Source: Rhodosorus marinus
Lineage: Eukaryota; Rhodophyta; Stylonematophyceae; Stylonematales; Stylonemataceae
DNA length: 64,000 nt
Assembly: GCA_029953675.1 (NCBI GenBank)
Contig: JAMWBK010000012.1
Coordinates: forward strand, 620,001-684,000
Reading direction: 5' to 3'
The first letter of the stretch is position 1. Each line of letters opens with the position of its first letter. Positions 10,377-20,590 of the stretch are shown in pieces. A program made the position numbers and the translations under genes. The notes beneath the pieces were generated by a model, which was not told where the DNA came from, searched no databases, and saw only the letters and a list, made by a program, of their open reading frames with translations.

Positions 10377-12199
10377 TAACCTGCTCGTGCTTAGAGGATC
10401 ATGGCCATATGCCTAGCGAAACCCAACAACTGTAACTTTTCCAGTCTAACAGACTCTCGTAGCCTAACACTTTCACTACAGTCATAATCATGTTCAGAGA
10501 AAATGAGGACTAGGTCACCGTCTAGACCTCAAGGAAGCTTGCATGGAAGCTGTTGCTAGACGTGGAAGTATTCCAGCGACAACTTGATTGATTTGCTTAG
10601 AGTTAAAGAAATCTAAGACGAAACCCCAGACTAGCGAAGACCCCACGTTGCGCGTCTAGGGAGCCAGGGAAGAACTGATGCGCCTCAAACCTGAGCAAAA
10701 CTCAATCCGGCTGTGCGTGGTAACCATCGGTGATGTATGGGTATATACATGAGACCAATCAAAAAAAGGATTGAGATAGAATCCGAATCATGTCCAAGAT
10801 ACGCGGAAGTTGATTGCAGAATATGTTGTCTTGGCGAGCTAGGCTTGGTCTACACACAATGATACAAACTTCGAGAAGAGGTCAGCGCCCAGACACCTAC
10901 AGATTAGTGGGACTCCGATGGGTGGATAACTTTCATTGTCCTGGTCCGGGGCTCCATAAATGCTAGCCGAAACTGCCTTGGGGAACCGGACACGGTCAGA
11001 ATTCACGCTTCAGGGACGCAAGGGGTTTGTAATATTTCCTCTTCAAGGTAGGCAATGTCTGCAAACAGCATTTTGCGCCTTCCAGGCCATTGGACTGAAC
11101 GTGCAACCACACAGCCAATGCCATAAACGGCTTAAACCCTCTCCAAAAACCATTGATTTCGATTGAGAGACCCCACTTGTGTCCTGTGTCTGTGTAACTG
11201 CTCATTGGTTTCCATAGATATTTCAGCAGTCCATCCACCTTAGGTATATGGCGAGTTGTCACCCTATCCAATGGTGTCAAAATAGGGAGAGGGTAATCAG
11301 CGGTAGGCTGTCCATGGACCTTATGTTGAGAAACATAGCGAGGAATCCTACAATTAGATATAAAAAATTTCTAGATCAAAGCTAATCCATCCAAATGGAT
11401 CAATTTGTTTCTTGTTCGGACTAAAATTGAGATTGATCTGTTCTAGTAGTATCCCAAATCTATTGGTTTGGGGAGAGTCCCACAACTGTGTTGCAGATTT
11501 CATCGAAGCGACGACGACAAGCTTTGATGAGCGCCCAAAAAGCATGTAGACAGGTCTGAAAGTAGCCGATACTGTGTTTTACTTGATCTACAATACACCT
11601 GGTATGTTTTGTTCGTCCGCAGGGAATTAGAAACCCTCCCCCGAAATCCGGTCTTGGGAGCGAAGGGAGATCTGCTCGGGAGGTCAGGATAGATGAGGAA
11701 GAGGTTGTGAAGATGCTGTGGTGGGTGCAGAGGAGAGTTTTCAGCTAGATAAGCATCGGAAAGGAACGGAATTTGTCAGAAAACACGAAAAAGAAGCAGA
11801 AGAGACGTGTAACCAAAAGGTCTGTGGAGGTGGGGGTACTGATTCTTTGGGGAAGGTGAGGACGACTCTCTGAGCTTCCCTTTCTCGTGGGAGGGAGACA
11901 GAGCTACGCTGTAGTAGAACCACCAACTCTCTCTAGCTCATACTAAACTTGTATTTCTGTCACTTTTCCAGCTTTTCAGAACAGAGAGGGGAAATAGCAT
12001 ATTGCTCTGCCGCGGTCTGAGGCACGTCAGGGGCGCCGTTGGATAGAGGAAAGGAGAGGAAAGCCTTCTTGCGGACGAACGAGCTGAAGGGTGGAAGCCT
12101 TAAGAACTGTTGAAAATGGGAGTTTTTGGATTTTGCTCGATCCCGTGAGGAAGGAGGACTCGGAAGACCTTTGAAAACGACTGCGCGTTGGTGGTTGAG
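10377..12199. other. Intergenic and 5' region of the ABCG gene
   Basis: A minus-strand frame at 10996-11280, open further upstream to about 11340, has protein-like composition but no recognised domain. The frame at 11354-11545 (-) is similar. From about 11640 the plus strand is the likely 5' flank of the transporter; no clear TATA box is seen. Confidence 0.35.
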
Positions 12200-14197
12200 A
12201 TGGAGGAGGAAGGCAGGATGGAGAAGGTTGCAAATGGCGTCAACGGAGGTGAAGAGAACGGATGCATAGCGGACGATCTGGAGACGTCAGGGAAAGAGAA
12301 CTGGCACAAGGTGGAAGATATGGAAACCGGTGTGGAGAACGCAAGCGAGGGCTATGAAAACCCCTCTGTTGGAGGCGGGAAACGGGAGCTGGGAGGTGCG
12401 ACCTTGTCGTGGAAGGACATCTCGGTGACGGTCAGGCTGAAGAGGCCGAGTTGTTGTGCGAAGAGGCCCAGCAAAAGAATTCTGGAAGGATGCAGTGGGA
12501 TCGTGAAACCTGGAGAGATCCTGTTCATCATGGGGCCTAGTGGGGCGGGGAAGACGACCTTGTTGGATGCGCTGGCTGATCGGATTGCCCGCGGGATGGA
12601 GGGCACGGTCACAATTGATGGACAGCGTGCGAGGAGAAAAGTGCTTCGATACAAATCCAAGTATGTCGAGCAGAATGACTGCATGTACATCTCGCTGACG
12701 GTGAAAGAGACGCTACACTTTGCTGCCCAATTCTACTGCCGCGACAGAAAGGAGCGCAAGGTTCGCGTCGAGGAGACTCTCCAGGTGCTCGGACTGTCGG
12801 AGCAGGCGAATGTGAAGATCGGAGGGGCGCTCTCGCGGGGAATCTCCGGTGGTCAGAGGAGGCGTGTTTCGGTAGGACAGCAACTAATCGCGTCGCCGAA
12901 GATTTTGTTCCTTGATGAGCCGACGTCAGGACTTGATTCTGCCGCGTGCTTCAAGCTTGTCGCGCACCTTCGAACTGCCGCGCAAGACTTTGGGCTCACC
13001 GTCGTTGCCACCATTCACCAGCCGTCAACCGAGGTATTCCTGTTCAGCGATCGGCTGATGATTCTCTCCAATGCGCGTACCGCCTACTTTGGAGCATCAA
13101 GGGATGTGGAAGAGTACTTCAATAATCTCGGGTACGTCCGCCCGGAGCTGAAATCCATCGCTGAGCACGTCATCGACACGGTGAACAGCGATTTTGGGGA
13201 CAAAGAAAAGGTTGAGGCGATCCTCGACGCGTGGCCGTCCACCCCACAATATGAGACGATGCAGAATGAGCTCAGCGACCACGAGCAGCTGCTGCAATCT
13301 CAAACCGGCGTAGATTCGTCTCGTGAAGGAACGAACTGCGCGAGAAGGCGCCTTCGGTGGGGATACCCGACGGGATTCCTCCACCAAACCTGGATTCTTC
13401 TGGTTCGACTTCTGCTGAACACCATGCGGAACCCTCTAGTGTTATGGATGCGGGTAGGCATGTACTGCCTTCTCGCCTTGTTTAACGGAACGGCCTGGCT
13501 CAGAATATACAGGGGGTCGTGTAACGCCTTCGATGTGACCGGGGCGCTATTTTTCATCCTGGCGTTCATGGTGTTTATGAGCATCAGCGTTCTCCCCTCC
13601 TACATTGACGAGCGGTATCTCGTCATGCAAGAGAGGGCGAACGGGGCATACCACGTCGTACCTTTCAACTTGGCGCATACGATTATGGGCTTTGTCATGG
13701 CTGCCCTCCTGGCCGTACCTGCCGGAACTATAAACTATTGGCTGGTAGGCTTTAACTCGGACTTTGGCAGGTACGGTTTCTTCATCCTGAACCTGTTCTT
13801 GACGCTCGCCGTGGCCGAGTCGCTGATGGCCCTCATTGCATCGATTTTCCCGATCGTGATCATCGCCTTTGCCGTCGCCGCGGTCATCCTTGGAGTTTTC
13901 ATGGTGGTCATGGGATATTTCATCGATCTGCCGAACCTTGGGTGGTGGTGGAAGTGGCTGCACTACTTGAGCCTACACTCGTACGCCTTCGGCTCGTTCA
14001 TGGTGAATGAATTTACGGACACATTCTGGCCTTCGTGCGACATCATTCCGCCTCTTTCCGGGTTCCAAGTTTTGCGATTCTACAACTACCTCGGCACCAA
14101 CAAGTGGACCAACACCGCCGTCCTCGTCGGGATGATCTTCTTCTACAGAATCGCCAACACTATCTGGCAGTGGGCCTGCCACAACGCACGGAAATGA
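12200..14197 (+). CDS. ABCG (White/WBC-type) half transporter
   Basis: ATP-driven membrane exporter that would work as a dimer, with one ATPase and one transmembrane domain in ABCG order (NBD first). 665 aa from the ATG at 12200; the frame stays open twelve bases further upstream, but only a TTG lies there. The first ~60 residues are acidic and disordered. Walker A GPSGAGKTT is at 112-120, the signature ISGGQ at 215-219, Walker B ILFLDE at 235-240, and the H-loop His in ATIHQPS at 273. From about 385 on there are about six hydrophobic segments and a WWWKWLHYLSLHSYAF motif typical of ABCG C-termini. No intron, and every key residue is present, so it is probably functional. The substrate (lipid, pigment, metabolite) cannot be told. 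It has no linked partner gene. Confidence 0.93.
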   Translation: MEEEGRMEKVANGVNGGEENGCIADDLETSGKENWHKVEDMETGVENASEGYENPSVGGGKRELGGATLSWKDISVTVRLKRPSCCAKRPSKRILEGCSGIVKPGEILFIMGPSGAGKTTLLDALADRIARGMEGTVTIDGQRARRKVLRYKSKYVEQNDCMYISLTVKETLHFAAQFYCRDRKERKVRVEETLQVLGLSEQANVKIGGALSRGISGGQRRRVSVGQQLIASPKILFLDEPTSGLDSAACFKLVAHLRTAAQDFGLTVVATIHQPSTEVFLFSDRLMILSNARTAYFGASRDVEEYFNNLGYVRPELKSIAEHVIDTVNSDFGDKEKVEAILDAWPSTPQYETMQNELSDHEQLLQSQTGVDSSREGTNCARRRLRWGYPTGFLHQTWILLVRLLLNTMRNPLVLWMRVGMYCLLALFNGTAWLRIYRGSCNAFDVTGALFFILAFMVFMSISVLPSYIDERYLVMQERANGAYHVVPFNLAHTIMGFVMAALLAVPAGTINYWLVGFNSDFGRYGFFILNLFLTLAVAESLMALIASIFPIVIIAFAVAAVILGVFMVVMGYFIDLPNLGWWWKWLHYLSLHSYAFGSFMVNEFTDTFWPSCDIIPPLSGFQVLRFYNYLGTNKWTNTAVLVGMIFFYRIANTIWQWACHNARK

Positions 14198-15640
14198 ATA
14201 GAGGCTGCGCTGCTCTTCTACTTACAAAAGAGAAGAGAAGACTGAGGCAGTACCAGAAGAAACAATACTGAGTTGCTTGGAGTAAACGACACGGACAGAG
14301 GTGGTCTGGGAACCTGCTGTATTTGCAAACGACGTCCTTCTTCCTCGCTCGCACGCTTCGCTTGTCTTCCGGGTTGCATTGGACACTGATCGAATGCTCT
14401 TTGCGAAGCCGACGGTCTCTCATGGGTATCGTTTGCGACGGTGGCATACGGGTATCTGTGAGCCCTCTGCCTCGCGGTGCTCTGTGTTTCCCAGTATCGG
14501 TAGGCACCTTACGCTCGCCCTTCCCTTCTCTCACTCTCCTTTTAGGACCTGCCTAAATGTCGCATTTTTTGTGGTAACGTTGTACAGGCAACCAACGTAC
14601 CAGGGAGATCGATGGGCACTTCGGCTCGTAAAAAGCAACGGGAAGTTTTTCCAGAAGCTGATGTCAACCTGGGGTGGTGCTCGGTCGAGACAAGAGTTTT
14701 TCACGCCGGAGTTTAGCTGAAGCATCTAAACAGACCGCTACGCCCGTGCTCACCAGGAAAATGTGCTGCTTTCCTGAACGAAAACAGAGGTGAACTTGTT
14801 GAGTATCTTACTGGAGAAAGATTTCCTTTCGGTAACATCGCTTGCATCTCGCAAAAAGGCGAGCCATGCATAGATGCGCGGTTGCTTGGGAGCTGACCCC
14901 CCGCCACAAATCTGGTTAGCAACATCTGATATTGAAGAAAAGGAATCGACTAGTTTGTAAAAAGCCCGGCTCAACTTGAGTGTTATGTCGCGCCCAGAGC
15001 GAAGTCGTGGACTCGCCATCGCGTCAAAAGAGGCACATTTCAATTCCGCGCGGCACTCTACAACAGACTTGCCTGCCTTGTTCGGAGCACCAAAAGCACT
15101 TGAGCTGTGGGAGCTTTGAGCTCCCGTGGAGGGAACTCTCCGAAGTCCGTGTGGATATGACCGGACTAAGTTGGCCTGCAAGGGAGAGGGTGTTGCATCT
15201 TCGAAACCTACGAGTCGCAATCCAATCCCTCAGAGGAGGGGTCAACGCGGTTTGTTGTCGCTCCGAGAGTCATCGGCAATGCTCGTCCTCAATCTTATCC
15301 GTATAAACGAAGAGCGGTGTGGCTACACCATTGGGACCGTGGTTGACGGAATTTTGTTCATCGGGAAGACCGTTGAGAAAAGCGAGTGCGCGATTGGAAA
15401 AGGCAGGAGCCACCTCTGTGAAAGACGAAGACTTTGCACCACCTTAGTAGTTTCACTCCTGCGAGTGGCACCACTGGTGGATCTATTTTCTACGACCTTT
15501 CCTCTCATAACAGAGCAAGACATGATTGCGTGTGCCCGCCCGCCGGCCCCCCTCAAAGGAGCAGAGGAGCTCTGTATGTTAGCTACACACGGTGGCGCCG
15601 AAGTCGGGTAGGCTTAGTTGGGATAAAATGTTCTTATTTG
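14198..15640. other. Intergenic, no gene supported
   Basis: Holds the ABCG 3' flank and overlapping frames on both strands. The best are 14750-15220 (-), which lacks an early ATG, and 15126-15611 (+). Neither has a recognisable domain and they overlap antisense. Confidence 0.35.
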
Positions 15641-15705
15641 ATTACCAGCATAAAGGGAATTGGTCAGCGTACGTATCCCGGAATGGGCAGTTATCACCAC
15701 GCTGC

Positions 15706-16962
15706 TTATGCGGCAGAAATACCCGTCCTTCTCAGCAGAGAATGCAAGGCCGCGGGAGTGGATTGATATAGAACCGATCCAAGTGGCTCTTTGAAACCCA
15801 GGTGATACAGCATCTTGGGGATCATCAGCAGGAGATCCGCCACGGCCGGGTTGACCGTTTCCGTGTGAGAGGAGGCTTCAATGTCGTCGACCACAATGGT
15901 TCCATCCAGCGTGTGGGGGCTGTACACTCCTGGACGAGACACGGTCGAGATCGAGCTCACAACTGATTTCGCTCCACTGGAAACCGTCAGCTCGTCTCCC
16001 ACTTGGACCTTCCTCGCCGCAACCAGGCCTCCCTTAACGAGGATGAAGTGCTGTCCGGAAAGCTCGATTGCGTGCCCGCTCTCTGTCTCCAGCCTCACAA
16101 ACTCTGCGACAGCGTTCGAGTCCTTGTGTCCGAACGCAAATACATCGCTGAACTTGCCTCCAGCAACCATAATCCTGTCTCCGGCCTCCAGTAACCGCAT
16201 GGTCTTCTTGCTGCCATCCTCCAATGACACTGTCGCGTCACCTGGGAAACATACCGGTGACTCCGTCGGCGTCGGGCTCGGCGTTGGGCTCGGCGTAGGG
16301 CTCGGCGTAGGGCTCGCAGTAGGAGTAGCAGATTGTGACACGGTCATTTTTGGTTCACCGGTTGAGGTCTCGCTCGGCATAACGGTTGAGGTTTCGCTCG
16401 GCATAACGGTTGAGGTCTCGCTTGGCATGACGGTTGAGGTCTCGCTTGGCATGACGGTTGAGGTCTCGCTCGGCATAACGGTTGAGGTCTCGCTTGGCAT
16501 AACGGTTGAGGCCTCGCTTGGCATAACGGTTGAGGTCTCGCTCGGCGTACCGGTCGAGGTCTCGCTCGGCGTACCGGTTGAGGTCTCGCTTGGAGTTCCC
16601 GTCTCTGTTGGAGTTGCAGATGAAGTTGGGCTTGCAGTTGGAGTCTCCGTTTGCTGAACTCCGCAGATCACGAGACCTTCTTCTATGAACGGTCGGAAAG
16701 CAGGGGGAACGCATTCTTGAAGACCGTCATCGAGACAATCCACAAAGGCCTCTAGCTCATCACAACACGGACGAACCGTCTCTTCATCGAACTCGCCCCC
16801 TCCAAGAACAACCTCCTGGCAGGTCTGCGAAACAACAGTCTGACACCCTCCGATCAACTCTGAGCAACTCTGCCTCACAGAGTCTGCCAACTTCACCCCG
16901 GCAGCCCCATAACACAAAACACCACAAACAGCCAAAACCCAAACACACCTAGACATCTTCAT
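15706..16962 (-). CDS. Secreted Cys-rich / mucin-like / Hint-domain protein, copy A
   Basis: 418 aa. Signal peptide at about 1-23. Residues 24-100 form a domain with eight cysteines (SCSEL, GGC, QTC, CC, DC, EC, ICG). Residues 105-237 are Ser/Thr/Pro-rich with ten 8-residue repeats (TGTPSETS / TVMPSETS), probably O-glycosylated. Residues 238-418 are a Hint domain starting at CFPGDATVSL. Cys238 is the expected nucleophile that forms a thioester, as in hedgehog and inteins. The block-B His lies in LSGQHFILV and the later Hint block in GVYSPHTLDGTIVVDDI. Hint modules self-cleave and may attach a ligand or splice. The residue before Cys238 is Val, not Gly, and the C-terminal hedgehog Cys (SCY) is SSH here. 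Self-processing is therefore likely but unproven. First of three tandem units. Confidence 0.85.
   Translation of the reverse strand: MKMSRCVWVLAVCGVLCYGAAGVKLADSVRQSCSELIGGCQTVVSQTCQEVVLGGGEFDEETVRPCCDELEAFVDCLDDGLQECVPPAFRPFIEEGLVICGVQQTETPTASPTSSATPTETGTPSETSTGTPSETSTGTPSETSTVMPSEASTVMPSETSTVMPSETSTVMPSETSTVMPSETSTVMPSETSTVMPSETSTGEPKMTVSQSATPTASPTPSPTPSPTPSPTPTESPVCFPGDATVSLEDGSKKTMRLLEAGDRIMVAGGKFSDVFAFGHKDSNAVAEFVRLETESGHAIELSGQHFILVKGGLVAARKVQVGDELTVSSGAKSVVSSISTVSRPGVYSPHTLDGTIVVDDIEASSHTETVNPAVADLLLMIPKMLYHLGFKEPLGSVLYQSTPAALHSLLRRTGISAA
16361..16600 (-). repeat. 24-bp minisatellite encoding TVMPSETS/TGTPSETS, ten units
   Basis: Units of ggttgaggtctcgctcggca plus taac/tacc repeat in phase with codons inside copy A. 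Copy C carries thirteen units, so length varies by whole repeats and the frame is kept. Confidence 0.9.
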
Positions 16963-17088
16963 CCTCCAACGATCTTACCTTCCTCAACCACACCCCCAAA
17001 AACTCCGATTCAAAATCACAATCTCCCTCTTCTCACCCTCCCTCCCAAAACACCCTTATTCAATGAAGCTCAATCTCCCTCTCTACTC

Positions 17089-17098
17089 CATTATATAC
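17089..17098 (-). promoter_or_regulatory. TATA box of Hint copy A
   Basis: GGTATATAATGG on the minus strand about 130 bp upstream of the ATG. It is conserved at the same distance in all three units. Confidence 0.6.
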
Positions 17099-17624
17099 CC
17101 CTTCACCTCACACACCTCTCCCCCCGCTCGTCCATCGCTCCCCCAAACTCTCACAATAGCAGCCGAAAGCAGGAAGTCCAAAAAAAACAAAAAACAAAAA
17201 CTGTACATCATTGGAGCTTATTGACAACGAGGAAATATGCTCACGATTTCTTAGAATTACGAAGAATCTTCTAATGTTTTTTTGGTCCACCTTTATATTA
17301 AGTAATTAATCGCCAGTATTGATTGATTTGTAAGGGGTCCCGCCTTATTCAATCACTAAACCAAGCAGAACGTAAAATTAACTGATTGATTTATCTCTCC
17401 AAAAACCAAAGCAAACAAGAAACCAGTTATTGATTGAATTATTGTTTTTATTTGATTATCAGCATCAAGGGAATTGGTCCGCATCATCGGAGCTTGATGA
17501 CAATGAGGAAATATGCTCACAATTTGTTACAATTACGAAGAATCTTCGTATGTTTTTTTCGTCCACCTTTACATTAAGTAATTAATCGCCAGTATTGATT
17601 GATTTATAAGGGATCCCTCCTTAA

Positions 17625-18164
17625 TCAATCACTAAACCACAAACAGTACTTAAAATTAACTGATTGATTTATCTCTCCAAACACCAAGGCAAGAAACCAG
17701 TTATTGATTGAATTATTGTTTTTATTTTGATAACCAGCATCAAGGGAATTGGTCAGCGTACGTATCCCGGAATGGGCAGTTATCACCACGCTGCTTATGC
17801 GGCAGAAATACCCGTCCTTCTCACCAGGGAATGCAAGGCCGCGGGAGTGGATTGATATAGAACCGATCCAAGTGGCTCTTTGAAACCCAGGTGATACAGC
17901 ATCTTGGGGATCATCTGCAGGAGATCCGTCATCGAGACAATCCACAAAGGTCACTAGCACATCACAACACCGACGAACCGTTTCTTCATTGTACTCGCCC
18001 CCTCCAAGAACAACCTCCTGGCAGGTCTGCGAAGCAGGAGTCAGACACCCTCCGATCAACTCTGAGCAACTCTGCCTCACAGAGTCTGCCAACTTCACCC
18101 CCGCAGCCCCATAACACAAAACACCACAAACAGCCAAAACCCAAACACACCTAGACATCTTCAT
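17625..18164 (-). pseudogene. Hint gene copy B, internal-deletion pseudogene
   Basis: The signal peptide and most of the Cys-rich domain (to DCLDDG) match copies A and C. After this, the sequence jumps to the last ~130 bp of the gene in a shifted frame. The mucin repeats and nearly all of the Hint domain are missing, and the remaining frame reads into the 3' flank. At the deletion point both parent segments share a short CGG, which suggests deletion between microhomologies. Its TATA box and 5' flank remain, so a short Cys-rich secreted peptide could still be made; I regard it as a pseudogene. Confidence 0.8.
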
Positions 18165-18292
18165 CCTCCAACGATCTTACCTTCCTCAACCACACCCCCA
18201 AAAAACTCCGATTCAAAACCACAATCTCCCTCTTCTCACCCTCCCTCCCAAAACCCCCTTATTCAATAAAGCTCAATCTCCCTCTCTACTCC

Positions 18293-18302
18293 ATTATATA
18301 CC
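18293..18302 (-). promoter_or_regulatory. TATA box of Hint copy B
   Basis: Same GGTATATAATGG motif and spacing as in the intact copies. Confidence 0.5.
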
Positions 18303-18722
18303 CCTTCACCTCACACACCCTCTCCCCCCGCTCGTCCATCAATCCCCCAAACTCTCACAACAGCAGCCGAAAGCATGAAGTCCAACAAAACAAAAAACAA
18401 ATTGTGCATCCAGCATCGGAGCTTATTGACATAGAGGAAATATGCTCACGATTTCTTAGAATTACGAAGAATCTTCGTATGTTTTTTGGTCCACCTTTAT
18501 ATTAAGTAACTAATCGCCAGTATTGATTGATTTGTCAGGGTTCCCCCCTTATTCAATCACTAAACCACAAACAGCACTTAAAATAACTGATTGATTTATC
18601 TCTCCAAACACACCAAGGCAAGAAACCAGTTATTGATTGAATTATTGTTTCTATTTGATAACCAGCATCAAGGGAATTGGTCCGCGTACGTATCCCGGAA
18701 TGGGCAGTTATCACCACGCTGC

Positions 18723-20051
18723 TTATGCGGCAGAAATACCCGTCCTTCTCAGCAGGGAATGCAAGGCCGCGGGAGTGGATTGATATAGAACCGATCCAAG
18801 TGGCTCTTTGAAACCCAGGTGATACAGCATCTTGGGGATCATCAGCAGGAGATCCGCCACGGCCGGGTTGACCGTTTCCGTGTGAGAGGAGGCTTCAATG
18901 TCGTCGACCACAATGGTTCCATCCAGCGTGTGGGGGCTGTACACTCCTGGACGAGACACGGTCGAGATCGAGCTCACAACTGATTTCGCTCCACTGGAAA
19001 CCGTCAGCTCGTCTCCCACTTGGACCTTCCTCGCCGCAACCAGGCCTCCCTTAACGAGGATGAAGTGCTGTCCGGAAAGCTCGATTGCGTGCCCGCTCTC
19101 TGTCTCCAGCCTCACAAACTCTGCGACAGCGTTCGAGTCCTTGTGTCCGAACGCAAATACATCGCTGAACTTGCCTCCAGCAACCATAATCCTGTCTCCG
19201 GCCTCCAGTAACCGCATGGTCTTCTTGCTGCCATCCTCCAATGACACTGTCGCGTCACCTGGGAAACATACCGGTGACTCCGTCGGCGTCGGGCTCGGCG
19301 TTGGGCTCGGCGTAGGGCTCGGCGTAGGGCTCGCAGTAGGAGTAGCAGATTGTGACACGGTCATTGTTGGTTCACCGGTTGAGGTCTCGCTCGGCATAAC
19401 GGTTGAGGTTTCGCTCGGCATAACGGTTGAGGTCTCGCTTGGCATGACGGTTGAGGTCTCGCTTGGCATGACGGTTGAGGTCTCGCTCGGCATAACGGTT
19501 GAGGTCTCGCTTGGCATAACGGTTGAGGTCTCGCTTGGCATAACGGTTGAGGTCTCGCTCGGCGTAACGGTTGAGGTCTCGCTCGGCGTACCGGTTGAGG
19601 TCTCGCTCGGCGTACCGGTTGAGGTCTCGCTCGGCGTACCGGTTGAGGTCTCGCTCGGCGTACCGGTTGAGGTCTCGCTTGGAGTTCCCGTCTCTGTTGG
19701 AGTTGCAGATGAAGTTGGGCTTGCAGTTGGAGTCTCCGTTTGCTGAACTCCGCAGATCACGAGACCTTCTTCTATGAACGGTCGGAAAGCAGGGGGAACG
19801 CAGTCTTGAAGACCGTCATCGAGACAATCCACAAAGGCCTCTAGCTCATCACAACACGGACGAACCGTCTCTTCATCGAACTCGCCCCCTCCAAGAACAA
19901 CCTCCTGGCAGGTCTGCGAAACAACAGTCTGACACCCTCCGAGCAACTCTGAGCAACTCTGCCTCACAGAGTCTGCCAACTTCACCCCCGCAGCCCCATA
20001 ACACAAAACACCACAAACAGCCAAAACCCAAACACACCTAGACATCTTCAT
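18723..20051 (-). CDS. Secreted Cys-rich / mucin-like / Hint-domain protein, copy C
   Basis: 442 aa, near-identical to copy A. Same signal peptide, eight-Cys domain (one Ile to Leu change before GGC and one Glu to Asp change before a Cys) and Hint domain from Cys262 to the end. It differs mainly in the Ser/Thr/Pro linker, with thirteen 8-residue repeats instead of ten, so the linker is 24 residues longer. The Hint domains of A and C are identical in translation while linker lengths differ, so the processing domain is either constrained or recently homogenised. Upstream: TATA box, then an AT-rich TGATTGA spacer. The released N-terminal part would be a small Cys-rich glycoprotein. The function of that part is unknown. 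Confidence 0.85.
   Translation of the reverse strand: MKMSRCVWVLAVCGVLCYGAAGVKLADSVRQSCSELLGGCQTVVSQTCQEVVLGGGEFDEETVRPCCDELEAFVDCLDDGLQDCVPPAFRPFIEEGLVICGVQQTETPTASPTSSATPTETGTPSETSTGTPSETSTGTPSETSTGTPSETSTGTPSETSTVTPSETSTVMPSETSTVMPSETSTVMPSETSTVMPSETSTVMPSETSTVMPSETSTVMPSETSTGEPTMTVSQSATPTASPTPSPTPSPTPSPTPTESPVCFPGDATVSLEDGSKKTMRLLEAGDRIMVAGGKFSDVFAFGHKDSNAVAEFVRLETESGHAIELSGQHFILVKGGLVAARKVQVGDELTVSSGAKSVVSSISTVSRPGVYSPHTLDGTIVVDDIEASSHTETVNPAVADLLLMIPKMLYHLGFKEPLGSVLYQSTPAALHSLLRRTGISAA
19376..19690 (-). repeat. 24-bp minisatellite, thirteen units
   Basis: Same repeat as in copy A, in frame. It has five TGTPSETS-type, one TVTPSETS and seven TVMPSETS-type units. Confidence 0.9.
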
Positions 20052-20176
20052 CCTCCAACGATCTTACCTTCCTCAACCACACCCCCAAAAACTCCGATTC
20101 AAAACCACAATCTCCCTCTTCTTACCCTCCCTCCCAAAACACCCTTATTCAATAAAGCTCGATCTCCCTCTCTACT

Positions 20177-20187
20177 CCATTATATAC
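20177..20187 (-). promoter_or_regulatory. TATA box of Hint copy C
   Basis: GGTATATAATGG at the conserved distance from the ATG at 20051. Confidence 0.6.
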
Positions 20188-20590
20188 CCCTTCACCTCAC
20201 ACACCCTCTCTCCCTCCCCCCGCTCGTCCATCAATCCCCCAAACTCTCCCAACAGAAACCGAAAGCAGGAAGTCCAAAAAAAACTAAAAAAAACTGTGCA
20301 TCCATCATCGGAGGTTATTGACAAAGAGGAAATATGCTCACAATTTGTTACAATTACGAAGAATCTTCCAATGTTTTTTTGGTCCACCTTTACATTAAAT
20401 AATTAATCGCCGGTATTGATTGATTTGTAAGGGATCCCCCCTTTTTCAATCACTAAACCACAAACAGAACGTAAAATTAACTGATTGATTTATCTCTCCA
20501 AACATCAAGGCAAACAAGAAACCAGTTATTGATTGAATTATTGAATCTCTCCAATCACAAAGGTAAACAAAATCAGTTATTGATTGACTT

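Larger units (their letters stand above)
15640..20590 (-). repeat. Tandem array of three Hint-gene units
   Basis: Three units (about 15640-17450, 17451-18640, 18641-20590) repeat the same order. Each has a 3' flank (gcatcaagggaattggtc, then gtacgtatcccggaatggg), the coding region, a pyrimidine-rich 5' flank with a TATA box, and an AT-rich spacer rich in TGATTGATTTAT and TTATTGATTGAATTATTG motifs. High identity outside the genes shows recent unequal duplication of whole units. Confidence 0.9.

Noticed and set aside
12188-12199. Start of the ABCG frame at TTG 12188
   Set aside because: A nuclear eukaryotic gene should start at ATG; the first in-frame ATG is 12200.
15126-15611. 161-codon plus-strand frame after the ABCG gene
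   Set aside because: No domain, signal peptide or composition bias, and it overlaps equally plausible antisense frames.
16361-16600. CRISPR-like regular repeat
   Set aside because: Repeats are contiguous 24-mers in a coding frame with no spacers; the genome is eukaryotic.
15881-16657. 258- and 282-codon frames antisense to the Hint genes
   Set aside because: Their Val-Gly-rich text is the reverse reading of the Ser/Thr/Pro repeats; length tracks the minisatellite.
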